From Cymbomonas tetramitiformis (taxonomy: Eukaryota > Chlorophyta > Pyramimonadophyceae > Pyramimonadales > Pyramimonadaceae): 33,969 nucleotides of DNA. Below, piece by piece: positions 1 through 10,022 of this stretch. How positions within the stretch are numbered: the first letter of the stretch is position 1; each line of letters opens with the position of its first letter. The stretch spans positions 1 through 33,969 of the forward strand of contig LGRX02029372.1 in assembly GCA_001247695.2 (NCBI GenBank), given 5' to 3'. Made by a program: the position numbers and the translations under genes. The notes under the pieces were generated by a model. The model worked only from the letters and a program-made list of their open reading frames with translations. It made no database searches and was not told the DNA's origin.

Positions 1-16
1 ATGGCTACTGCCCCAC

Positions 17-64
17 AGTACTTGTCATAGTACTTTCGAGCTCGAAAGTACTATGACAAGTACT
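17..64. repeat. 48-bp perfect palindrome
   Basis: Two 24-bp arms (17-40 and 41-64) are exact reverse complements with no spacer, centred on GAGCTC. The half-site (AGTACTTGTSATAGTACTTTCGA-like) recurs as single diverged copies near 2286-2312 and 2486-2506, so it belongs to a dispersed family. It could extrude as a cruciform or be the junction of a head-to-head repeat. The function is unknown. Confidence 0.9.
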
Positions 65-477
65 TTCACGCCATAATTTTTTTCGGTGTCCTTTAAGGCT
101 ACGGTCATACTGCCCTTCAGATTATGTTGACTTTGTGACCCAAACATGATTGTCTTTTGTGCCATTGGCCTCTAAACCACTTGTCGCCTTCCCACTGGAT
201 GCATATTGCCGAGGGGGTAGCATTTTTTGTTACATTGCGGTTTCCGCACTGGGTGTTCAAACAGTTGACCATCTTTACGAATTTTTTTGGAGTAGCTCTT
301 GGCGTGAGATTGCCCGGGCGACCACACATATCCAAGGGGTGTATGTTGGCCAATGATGTTTGTGGGTGTGAGCCTGTTGGCGTGATGCCATTTGTGGTAA
401 TAAGTTGCGGGTTAAACCCAACCCTACAAGTGTGTTTACACAAATCAATCTCATGGCAGGTTGGGGTACACAAGAAG

Positions 478-1481
478 CATGGCATGGATTCTCCCAACGG
501 GCACCCTTGTACCGAGTATCGCTCGGTGATGATGTATAACGATGTTGCGGACTACGAGACCCATTTTGGGGGACCCCGGTCGATGTCTAAGGTGCATATT
601 TGAGTTATGAAGAGATGCCAAAGCCTAGCAGACATCGTACTAGTACGCATGCACAAGTAGCATACCATGGATTTTCCCAATAGTCACCCTTGTACCGAGT
701 ATCGCTCGGAGATGATGTACAACGATGTTGTGGACTACGAGACCCCATTTTGGGGACCCCGGTCGATGTCTAAGGTGCATATTGGAGCTTTGAAGAGATG
801 CCGGGGCCTAGCGGACAGCGTACTAGTACGCATACACAAGTAGCATACCATGGATTCTCCCAACGGGCACCCTTGTACCGAGTATCGCTCGGTGATGATG
901 TATAACGATGTTGTGGACTACGAGACCCATTTTTTGGACCCCGGTCGATGTCTAAGGTGCATATTCGAGTTATGAAGAGATACCAGTGCCTAGCAGACAG
1001 CGTACTAGTACGCATACACAAGTAGCATGCCATGGATTCTCCCAATGGTCACCCTTGTGCCGAGTATCGCTCGGTGATGATGTACAACGATGTTGTGGAC
1101 TACGAGACCCATTTTGGGGACCCCGGTCGATGTCTAAGGTGCATATTGGAGCTTTGAAGAGATGCCGGGGCCTAGCGGACAACGTACTAGTACGCATACA
1201 CAAGTAGCATACCATGGATTCTCCCAACGGGCACCCTTGTACCGAGTATCGCTCGGAGATGATGTATAACGATGTTGTGGACTACGAGACCCATTTTTGG
1301 GGACCCCGGTCGATGTCTAAGGTGCATATTCGAGTTATGAAGAGATGCCAGGGCCTAGCAGACAGTGTACTAGTACGCATACACAAGTAGCATGCCATGG
1401 ATTCTCCCGACGGTCACCCTTGTACCGAGTATCGCTCGGAGATGATTTGCAACGATGTTGTGGACTACGAGGCCCTTTTTT
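478..1481. repeat. 183-bp satellite array
   Basis: About 5.5 head-to-tail copies. The marker CATGGATTYTCCC starts at 483, 666, 849, 1031, 1213 and 1396, giving steps of 182-183 bp. Units differ by scattered substitutions and small indels. The last copy ends abruptly near 1481. Open frames inside it repeat with the unit and show no independent coding signal. Positions 65-477 hold no gene I recognise. Confidence 0.93.
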
Positions 1482-2571
1482 GGACTTTAATCGAAGTATC
1501 ATAGCAGGATGTGCAATATATATGTTTATATACGTTTATGCAGCAGAGGGCAACCCTACATTGCGCCGCAATTAGTCGAGTATCTGATATATTTCATGAA
1601 CTTATAATGATTTTCGTGCACTTATAGGGTCTTAAGGATGAAAATTTCCCATCATTCACGACTTTTGATGATAAATGATTTTTTGGGGATTTTTCTAGTA
1701 TGGTGACCCTGCAAAAGTAGTGGGTAATGATCAAAGTCATCAATTTTGAGTCGTGGATGCATGATATATCCATATGTGTGAAGGTTTCCTAGTCAAGTGG
1801 AGTGTATTTGCATGAAATATCATGTCATAACTCACATAACTCTAAGTAACGAAGAGGTTATGACGTTTTGGGTTTCAACGAGGAAACCCTGATTTTGGGG
1901 GCTATTTCTTCGCTCCAGCCTGCGCATACCCACGAGAAGAAAACGGCACGGCGAGCTCGATGTGTGATGGAAGTAGCACTAGGGTGTGCAAAACATCAAA
2001 GTAGATATCAATATTGATTTTTTGAGACCTTAATGTGCTCGGACCTTCGCTCCATGGGATCACAATCAGGGATGCGGTACGATGGAACTCGAAATTTTAT
2101 AAGTGAAAAACATCCAAAAAATCAGTTTTTCTCACATGCGGCGATAGTTGCCATGGTTATGGCAGGGTACCGGCATTCTCATGGGGTAATGCATGTTGCA
2201 CAGTTCGAGTACATCCCAATGAAGAGTCCTATCACCCTATACGAATATATATGGCCATCTACCGAGCGAAAACACCTTCGTAGTCAAAGTACTTGTGATA
2301 GTACTTTCGAAATTAATTAATTTTCTGGTGTTTTATAGCATGAAAGCACACACGATTTACTCACACCTAAAGTTGCTTGTAGCGTGCACTATCATTCAAA
2401 ATAATTCAAAAGGGTCCGAAATGATTTTTCTGAGCTGTGACTTGACCCGTGGAACCTGTTGAAAAGGCCCCATAATGGTTTTACTAAAGTACTTGTGACA
2501 GTACTGGAGCGCGGGGCAGTAGCCATGGAATTAGCTGGCTGACCCCAAATCTCCGGTTTTCTTAAAGGTGA
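1482..2571. other. no gene recognised
   Basis: About 1.1 kb of AT-leaning sequence. The short open frames, such as 2033-2320 on the plus strand, have no recognisable domain and look like chance. The only structure seen is two partial copies of the AGTACTTGTGAtAGTACT motif from the palindrome at 17-64. Confidence 0.6.
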
Positions 2572-3396
2572 GTGATTACTGTATGTGCGAGATGCTGTAG
2601 TGAGCACAATGTGTGTGCTTGTGCGTATGCTTATGGTGGGATGCTTTGAATATGGCTTTGGGCGCACACTCGGCTGGGCACTGTCGAGAGTGCGCCCACC
2701 TCGAGGCGGTCAGGGACTCAACCTGAGCTGACCGGTGGCGAACCGGTCAGGCTGCCGCCCCTATCACCTGAGACGTGCTGTGCGAGATGCTGCAACGGAA
2801 ATACAGTGTATGCCTATGCGTGTGTGCGAGATGCTGTAGTGAGCACAATGTGTGTGCTTGTGCGTATGCTTATGGTGGGATGCTTTGAATATGGCTTTGG
2901 GCGCACACTCGGCTGGGCACTGCCGAGAGTGCGCCCACCCCGAGGCGGTCAGGGATTCAACCTGAGCTGACCGGTGGCGAACCGGTCAGGCTGCCGCCCC
3001 TATCACCTGAGACGTGCCGTGCGAGATGCTGCAACGGAAATACAAGGTATGCTTATGCGTATGTGCGAGATGTTGTAGTGAGCACAATGTGTGTCCTTGT
3101 GCGTATGCTTATGGTGGGATGCTTTGAATATGGCTTTGGGCGCGCACTCGGCTGGGCACTGCCGAGAGTGCGCCCACCTCGAGGCGGTCAGGGATTCAAC
3201 CTGAGCTGACCGGTGGCGAACCGGTCAGGCTGCCGCCCCTATCACGTGAGACGTGCTGTGCGAGATGCTGCAACGGAAATACAGTGTATGCTTATGCTGC
3301 GTATGTGCGAGATGCTGTAGTGAGCACAATGTGTGTGCTTGTGCGTATGCTTATGGTGGGATGCTTTGAATATGGCTTTGGACGCACACTCGGCTG
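2572..3396. repeat. 239-bp minisatellite with two hairpins per unit
   Basis: About 3.5 tandem copies, with GCGAGATGYTGTAG at 2587, 2826, 3065 and 3307. Each full unit has a hairpin CTGACCGGT-ggcga-ACCGGTCAG (first copy 2728-2750). It also has a 15-bp inverted pair with one mismatch (GGGCGCACACTCGGC and GCCGAGAGTGCGCCC) around an 8-nt loop. The fourth copy breaks off after the first hairpin arm. Confidence 0.92.
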
Positions 3397-3936
3397 CCGT
3401 ATGCACACCTTGTCGTGCAGTATATGTGCGATCAGCTATTGTAGGCGATCTTCGAATGCAGATATGTCAATATCTCCTCGCGCACTATCTTCGCTTATAC
3501 AGCGGTCAGTATATGCAGTATATCAATGTTCGTGCGGATACGACGCCAATTATTGCTCACGCTCCGCAACCTGCATATACAAAAATTTTGATATCTACGC
3601 TGCACTCACACTAGAGTTCTCGTTCTCGCCTGGACGAGTAGAATACCATCTGATACGGGCTGATATGCGAGCCCTTAGTATATGATATAAAATACAAGTA
3701 TACGCTGCGTTGTAGAACGGCAACACAAGCGTAAGATAATAGCGGGGGATGAGTGCAGTCTCTGTGTGAAGATACTGCTGAAGCACAACGCTTCCTCATT
3801 TATACCATACGTCTCCCATCGCATAGATGGTACCGCCATTGGGTTGTGAACCCGAGACGTTGGTTGAACGACCAGTATCGTCAGAATGAATAATTCGTTC
3901 GCTCCATAATACTGCGCATGCGTGTTCCGCACATGC
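3397..3936. other. no gene recognised
   Basis: Single-copy sequence between the 239-bp minisatellite and the piggyBac-like element. Several short overlapping frames exist on both strands, none longer than about 145 codons and none with a recognisable domain. I see no RNA gene. Confidence 0.5.
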
Positions 3937-3940
3937 TTAA

Positions 3941-4772
3941 CCCCTAAACAGATGAAACTATTTCGGGCCTTTTTGGGGCAATATCGATTTTCGCCACATA
4001 TGAATGATGTCCGTTGCATACACGCGCTAGCCAACTCAACCATGCTTTTGGTATTGATTGACCAAACATTTCGATAGGTTATACGCGCAATTTGACGCAT
4101 TATACCCGCCAATATATCCGAATTGCCACCACCATTTTGGGGATTTCCAAACGTAATTTTTTATTTGACCATTGATAAAAAACGGTATGGGTATCCCTCG
4201 GCGCACAGGACACCATCAAAGCATCGGCTTTGATAAGGGTTTTATGTTGGTATGCTGCTTGGGGCATAGATACCACGCTTATATATCGGTTTGGACGAAT
4301 ATTGTGTGAAAAAACAACAAAAAACAAAAAAAACACACACATTTTCAATGTTTTCCCATACTTAAGCACAGATTTCAACATTTTGGTGTTTTTCACTGCT
4401 ATATTGGATATATATGATATATCACGAGATGAATAATCACGTGGGTGATGTCAAATACCATCCGAAATGTGTTTCAGGCCCATGCCACCGTCTAGGGCGA
4501 CGAATATCCTCGTTTCACCTCGATTTCTTACTTTTCAAACATCGCTTTCCACAATCATTTGACACTTTTTCATGGATGAAAATAATACTATGTGAGATAT
4601 ATAACATGGATATACCTAAAAGCAAGTACTTCACCTTCAAGAATACACATGTGCGCAAGGCCCCAAACGGCACAAGAGCGATTCTAGCAGCGAGCAACAT
4701 CGTTAACACCAACAAACTAAAAAAACATCGAATGATTTTGGGTCATATTTGACCCAAAAATCTGTTTAGGGG
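3941..4772. mobile_element. piggyBac-like miniature element (832 bp)
   Basis: The ends are a 13-bp inverted repeat, CCCCTAAACAGAT on the left (3941-3953) and ATCTGTTTAGGGG on the right (4760-4772). TTAA lies immediately outside on both sides (3937-3940 and 4773-4776). TTAA targets and short terminal repeats starting CCC are the hallmark of the piggyBac superfamily. No transposase frame lies inside, so this would be a non-autonomous, MITE-like copy. A hairpin TTGGGTCA-tatt-TGACCCAA sits just inside the right end. Confidence 0.72.
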
Positions 4773-4869
4773 TTAAAGCAAAGATGGTTCTTGTTTGTTA
4801 CTTCAAGATGTATCTTGCTTTGCCATCTTCGAGTTCGACGTACGAACCCTCGATGACAGGTGTCATTCA

Positions 4870-5125
4870 AGTCTTTCCTTGAATAATGACAGATGACGTG
4901 ACTTATCATCTGACGACATGTACAGTCATAGTCGACCGTACTGACGACTGTCATTATAATATATGACATGACTCGACATGACATGACATGGTATGACATG
5001 TCTGACAGGTATGACACGTATGACATGTATGACACATATGTCATCGGTCATGACCCTGTATGGTATGACATGTCTGGCAGGTATGACACGTATGACACAT
5101 ATGTCATCGGTCATGACCCTGACAG
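4870..5125. repeat. TGACA/TATGACA-type microsatellite
   Basis: Imperfect repeats of TGACATG and TATGACACG. A longer block ending ATATGTCATCGGTCATGACC is present twice (about 5037-5054 and 5099-5116, roughly 62 bp apart). The flanking 5126-5265 is A/C-rich low-complexity sequence. Frames here are compositional artefacts. Confidence 0.8.
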
Positions 5126-5265
5126 GAAGCATAGAATAGGGGCATCTTGAGCACAGAGCACAATGCACAAATTGCAGAGCACTGATAAACCTAGTACAAA
5201 AACAATCATAGGGGAAGTAGGAGTACAAAGCACAGTAAATTGAATTGTGACAAGAAGCACTGTAA

Positions 5266-6031
5266 TCAGCACACAGAGCAGATACAGTTGAAGCTCAGAA
5301 CAATGGGCACAAACCACAGAAAGTGGATAGTCCGAGCACAGAATACTGGACTCAAATCAACCACATCTTCACATATCGGCTCTCATCCCAAGGTGTCCAA
5401 CCACCGGACTTGGTCACCGCCAAACTCTTCGCGTTGGTGGGCGAAGAGGTGAATCGGGCGATCACGTTGCCAATCCCCTTTCAAGTTGATGCGGTGCAAG
5501 CACACATGCTCCCCGCTTGTTACAACCTTGGCAATGTACCCGTCCAATTTCCTTTCGTCGATGATACGTGCAAGGATTCCTTTTTCTTAGACACCGTTCG
5601 AGCTCTTTTATTTGTTTTTGAGTCTCCGCAAGAGACACCCGCCCCCGAGGAAGCACACCCTCCCGCGGAAGCGGTTGTTCCGGCCGAGTTCGAGGATCTT
5701 ATGGCTCAAGCGGCCGCGGCGGTAGAGCCTTCTCAGGTTGCCTCCGAGCCCGCATCCGACTCCACCTTTCGCATCCCGCGGGTTTTCTCCGCGGTAGATA
5801 CCGCTTTGGAAATGGAGGTCAAGTTTCAAGGTGCTCAAAAAGATTCTTGTTGGAAATGGTCGGTTGCTAGTTTTGACGGGTGACATTGCGGCTTCCCATA
5901 TCCGCCTCCACAAAATGAAAAGCCACATGGGGTTCCGAGGTGTTTTTGTGTTTCACCAATTTGACATGAACACTCTTATCCGCACCAATAGGAACCTGAA
6001 AAGATATGCTATGGACCAACCCTCCGTGTGA
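5266..6031 (+). pseudogene. unrecognised coding remnant with one frameshift
   Basis: The frame is open from 5266 to 5883 but has no ATG near its beginning. It encodes an N-terminal globular-looking part, then an acidic, Ala/Pro/Glu-rich linker (about 5630-5760), then a stretch ending near WKWSVASFDG. The adjacent frame (5831-6031) continues with a plausible structured tail and stop, suggesting one frameshift near 5880. Codon third positions are GC-rich, like the 7019 gene. It may be upstream exons of that gene, separated by the minisatellite at 6240-7018, but I could not define splice sites. I do not recognise the family. Confidence 0.35.
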
Positions 6032-6239
6032 ACTAGCTTCTATCTTGTATTAAATAGCATTTTATCGTGTATTAGCTTTTTGCTTTAGCAATAACAACTA
6101 GCATTTTATTTTGTGTAAGCTTCTTGCTTTAGCATTATTACCTAGCATGTTATCTTGTATTATATACCTGCAGTGTTCTCTAAGACACCGAAGTCCGATC
6201 GAAGTTTGATCATAGTTAACATATATCACTTGTTTAGAA

Positions 6240-6384
6240 CTCATATATCTACACGCATATATATCTATATATATATATTAATCTCGTGTGGTGCGGTGCG
6301 TGTGGGGAATTCTTATCACACATATGTGAGTGTGTCGTGTCCTGCGGTGCGTGCGGTGAAGACACACACACACACACACATATA

Positions 6385-6422
<38 letters not shown>

Positions 6423-7018
6423 TATCGTGTGGTGCGGTGCGTAAGTGGGGAATTCTTAGCACACATATGTGAGTGTGTCGTGTCGTGCGTGGTGCGTGCG
6501 GTGAAGTGTTATCAATATCAATACACACACCTATATATCTAGATATATTATTATTAGTATCGTGTGGTGCGGTGCGTGCGGGGAATTCCTTATCACATAT
6601 GTGCGTGTGTCGTGTCGTGCGGTGCGTGCAGAAGTGTTATCACACACACACACACCTATATCTAGATATATATATATATATATATATATTAGTATCGTGT
6701 GGTGCGGTGCGTGCGGGGAATTCTTATCACACATATGTGAGTGTGTCCGTAGTGCGGTGCGTGCGGTGAATTGTTATCATTAATAATAATAATACCTATA
6801 TATCTAGATATATATATATATATATGTATCGTGTGGTGCGGTGCGTGCGGGGAGTTCTTATCACACATAATTATGTGAGCGTGTCGTGTCGTGCGGTGCA
6901 TAGTTATCGCACACACATATATTTATTTATTTATATATAAGTCTAGGGTGCCGCGTTGCGTGCGGGGAATTGTTATCACACACACACACATATATATATC
7001 TAGATATATATATATTAA
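6240..7018. repeat. 135-bp minisatellite of TA runs and GTGTGGTGCGGTGCG
   Basis: Six copies. TCGTGTGGTGCGGTGCG starts near 6283, 6424, 6560, 6695 and 6828, and a diverged copy is near 6950. Each unit contains GAATTCTTATCACACATATG-type sequence, a (CA)n run, and a (TA)n run often with CTAGATATATA. Run-length changes explain most size differences. The array abuts the first open codon at 7019. Confidence 0.88.
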
Positions 7019-8062
7019 TCCCGTTTTCGTGCGGGCTTCCTTGCAGCTCCCGACAGCACGACATCGAAATATTGCCAATGCGGTAAAACGGACAGTCGTG
7101 GTCAACTCGTAACCTGCAAGAATAAGGAACCCGACCATCAGCCCGGCCAATGCAAACGGCTGCATGTCGCAAAACTGCTACGATGCTATCGATGCAACAA
7201 CAGTCCCAAGCTAAAACGGAGAGCAACGGAGGAAGCGGTGAAGCTGGACGATTTCGATCGCGCAAATGTCATAGGCTTCGCCACCCCCTTCACGGTGTCT
7301 CTCCCCGAAGACACGCTTAAACATCTTGGAGAGCGGCACACGAGTATGTGGACGGACAGCTTGGCCAAGGTCGAAGATTGGAGTAAGCCTGGAGTACTTG
7401 ACGGGGCCGTACCGTTGACCGGAGGGAAATTGGAAGTTTTTCACACTTCTTCGGGAGGCGGAAACTCGAACGTCAATACCACCTTCTACGATACCCTCCT
7501 TGACGAGGAAGACCGAAGGCATTTGGACATTTTCGTGGAACACGTGAAGGCATACACCATACAACACGTGAAGGGTAACTACACTCTTGAGAACTCCGCG
7601 TTTTTCATCAACATGGACCTTCAGCAACAACGCAAAAAGAAGCACGCCATTCTCTCGACGCTAACGGGGTGGCAACCATGGCATCTGGACCAACCTTTGA
7701 ACAGACCCCTCGACGCGCCCGCCCATCACTTGGCGGTTATCGCATATCTTGGCCCATCCTCTCCGACGCGAATTTGCACGGCCCCACACGTGTCGGTGCA
7801 CGAGATGTGTCAACGATTGGGCGCGTCCACGCTTCAAGGAATCAGCCCCGCCATGTTGGCTAGCGATAGGGATTTCATGGAGCAGTATCCGCTCATGCTC
7901 CCCAAGGAGCACCTCGACGCCTTCGCTGCCAATGTAGGCGGAAAGACACAAGTGCAGCTGGGCGATGGCGCCCTTGTGGGTGGGGTACACCAAGGGGTGG
8001 CCAACGCGGATCGCACGCCTCGTGTGGTTTTCTCCGCGAACTTGGCCTTGCGTGGTGTGGAC
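7019..8062 (+). pseudogene. PHD-like zinc finger + 2OG-Fe(II) oxygenase, 5' part
   Basis: The frame is open from 7019, with the first in-frame ATG at about 7345, so the true start is upstream or in another exon. At 7073-7190 the Cys/His spacing C-x-C, C, C-x4-H, C-x2-C resembles a PHD-type finger. At about 7675-7695 the motif WHLDQ gives the HxD iron ligands. At about 7984-8035 VHQG...RVVF matches the distal His plus the 2-oxoglutarate-binding Arg of 2OG-Fe(II) oxygenases. The substrate is unknown. The frame is broken at 8062 by the Polinton-like insertion and continues, in the same phase, at 17573. GC-rich codon use contrasts with the AT-rich element inside it. The oxygenase call rests on motifs; the finger is weaker. 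Confidence 0.55.
8057..8062. repeat. left target-site duplication GTGGAC
   Basis: These six bases are repeated directly after the right terminus at 17573-17578. They form the codons GTG GAC (Val-Asp) of the interrupted oxygenase frame. Removing the element plus one copy therefore restores continuous reading. Confidence 0.88.
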
Positions 8063-8393
8063 ACTACATGTATGGTGCTTAGGGGTCCCATATGTCAATG
8101 GATGACATGTGTGGTCTATGGTCTATGGTCTATGGTTTGTGTAAACATATATTTATGGTAATCTTATGTATATTATGTGTATGTCATATGTATATTTTAT
8201 GTAAGTCTATGGTCTACGGTTTATATAAAGATATTTATTGTATTTTATATGTAAGATATATGTAAGATATATGTAAGATATATGTGAGTCTACAGTCTAC
8301 GGTCTACGGTTTACATAAACATATTTCTTGTATATTTATGTATATCATATTGTCGATCTACTGATGTAAACACCACTAAGTCATTTTTATTTC
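8063..8393. repeat. left terminal inverted repeat, 331 bp
   Basis: Reverse-complement match to 17224-17572. It holds three clusters of a 7-bp iteron GTCTAYG, each ending in GGTTTRYRTAAA (about 8113, 8203 and 8287), and three GTAAGATATAT units. It is 18 bp shorter than the right copy because it has one fewer 11-bp GTAAGATATAT unit and one fewer 7-bp GTCTATG unit. The inner boundary is ATTTTTATTTC at 8383-8393. Confidence 0.9.
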
Positions 8394-9338
8394 GCACTTA
8401 AAGACCGCTTAACGACAACAAATTGAACTTAAAGCCCCCGCCCATCGTAACTAAATCATCAAAGTATTTCCCGGAATTTATTTGATAGTTTTCAGGGAAA
8501 GAATGAAGAAATTATCGATTTTTGCTGATTAATTCAGTCGATTCGGCTTTGTGATTCGCTTACATATAAAATAATATTTTCATCTTTCTTATAAAATACT
8601 TTAATCGTTCGATTACATATTTGATCTCACGGTCATCTGATCGGAATCAAGAAATTCAATTATATCTATATGCAAGCAAAATTTTGAACTGTAAATCAAA
8701 AATTTTAAATTTCCCAAAAATTAATTGATGTGTCACCGTCGTTTATAAAATCAGTCGTTCATCGTTCGCGTCACTCACGGTTCTTAAAATTATAGATTAT
8801 GGTATAAATTTATTTCAAATTAAATTTATACTTTTATTATACTAATTATATATTATGCTAATTAAATTAATATAAAGATTTATAATATTATACTAATTAT
8901 ACTAATATACTAGCTATATTTATATACAAATATATACTAATTAAATTAATCTATTAATTATACTATTATACTAATTAAATTAATATACAAATTTATACAC
9001 CTTATTGATTTTTATTAAAATCTGTGTCACGTATGACTTACCATGCATATATAATTATATCATTCGCTTACCTTTCGCGTGCCATGTCGTACATGATCGC
9101 ACTGAATTATATAATAGATTAGTTTTACCTTTTTATACCTTTTACCTTCTGCATTAATTTCAGATTATCCAATGACAGTGTTCCAGATAAAAAATGGAAT
9201 GTGCCAGGTCGACAATTGAATGCTCCAGGTCGACAATTGAATGTTCCAGGTTGACGATCGACCGTTCCACGTCATTACATATTATCGGGATATTTTCGGC
9301 GGTTATGATCGTATAATTCTTTTCGACCCAATGGTAGT
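8394..9338. other. AT-rich non-coding stretch inside the element
   Basis: No gene recognised. TA/AAT-rich sequence dominates 8780-9010. CACTTAAAGACC occurs just inside the TIR (about 8396), matching part of a motif found upstream of two genes. At 9200-9280 there are three loose repeats of GTTCCAGGTcGACaATTGA. Confidence 0.6.
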
Positions 9339-9635
9339 GTTCCAGCATGGCAAACAAGTGCTCCACCGTGGAGAAAGTAATTATAGTCACTTATATACTG
9401 TTCCAGCATGGAAATAAATTTCAGACTCGTTTATTTAGTGTTCCAGCATGGCAAACGAGTGCTCCACCGTGGAGAAAGTAATTATAGTCACTTATATACT
9501 GTTCCAGCATGGAAATAAATTTCAGACTCGTTTATTTAGTGTTCCAGCATGGCAAACGAGTGCTCCACCGTGGAGAAAGTAATTATAGTCACTTATATAC
9601 TGTTCCAGCATGGCAAACGAGTGTTTCAAGTCGGA
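9339..9635. repeat. 101-bp tandem repeat (GTTCCAGCATGG family)
   Basis: Units start at 9339, 9440 and 9541, spaced exactly 101 bp, and the third is partial. Each unit has GTTCCAGCATGG twice and GTGCTCCACCGTGGAG once; the latter is a small inverted repeat, CTCCAC/GTGGAG. Between here and the replication gene (9790-9822) is a short CGACCCA run. Confidence 0.88.
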
Positions 9636-9976
9636 CTTTTATGTTTATACGCAAATTTCACTGGAACTCTATGACGTAATAACTTCGAAAGCGTTCCTGC
9701 GTCCAAGGAGCATTTGAAATTATACACAGATTTCGCACAGACCTTCGATATTATTTAATCGAACGATTACAAAATACTTTAATCTGAAACCGTCGACCCA
9801 CGACCCACGACCCACGACCCACTGTCCAGGGGGGTCTGCGATCTGAAATCAGGCCCTGTAACAGTGCGTTTTTGGCTTTTCAGACTCAGAAAATATTTTT
9901 TTAGACCCACTTTGCGTCATGGGTTCATTGAATAATATCTAACGTACACTATGAAGTGTTTCAAGAGTGATAACGC

Positions 9977-9995
9977 AAATAATCCACTTAAAGAC
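9977..9995 (+). promoter_or_regulatory. 19-bp motif upstream of the TV-Pol start
   Basis: AAATAATCCACTTAAAGAC is identical at 13557-13575, upstream of another plus-strand gene whose start also reads ATGCCTAA. Here it lies 28 bp before ATGCCTAA at 10023. This favours 10023 over the earlier in-frame ATG at 9951 as the start codon. Its role as a promoter element is inferred from position only. Confidence 0.4.
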
Positions 9996-10022
9996 TCGAT
10001 ATCTAACGAGTATAATACAAAC

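Noticed and set aside
770..1575. Open frames of 70-91 codons in the first kilobase
   Set aside because: They recur once per 183-bp satellite unit on both strands and have no domain; they are periodic artefacts.
4766..5228. Minus-strand frames rich in Val, Ile, Met, Ser and Tyr over the TGACA microsatellite
   Set aside because: Composition follows the short repeat; they would give hydrophobic low-complexity protein with no start context.
7661..8098. Minus-strand 145-codon frame antisense to the oxygenase
   Set aside because: It is the shadow of a GC-rich coding strand; the plus-strand frame has the active-site motifs.
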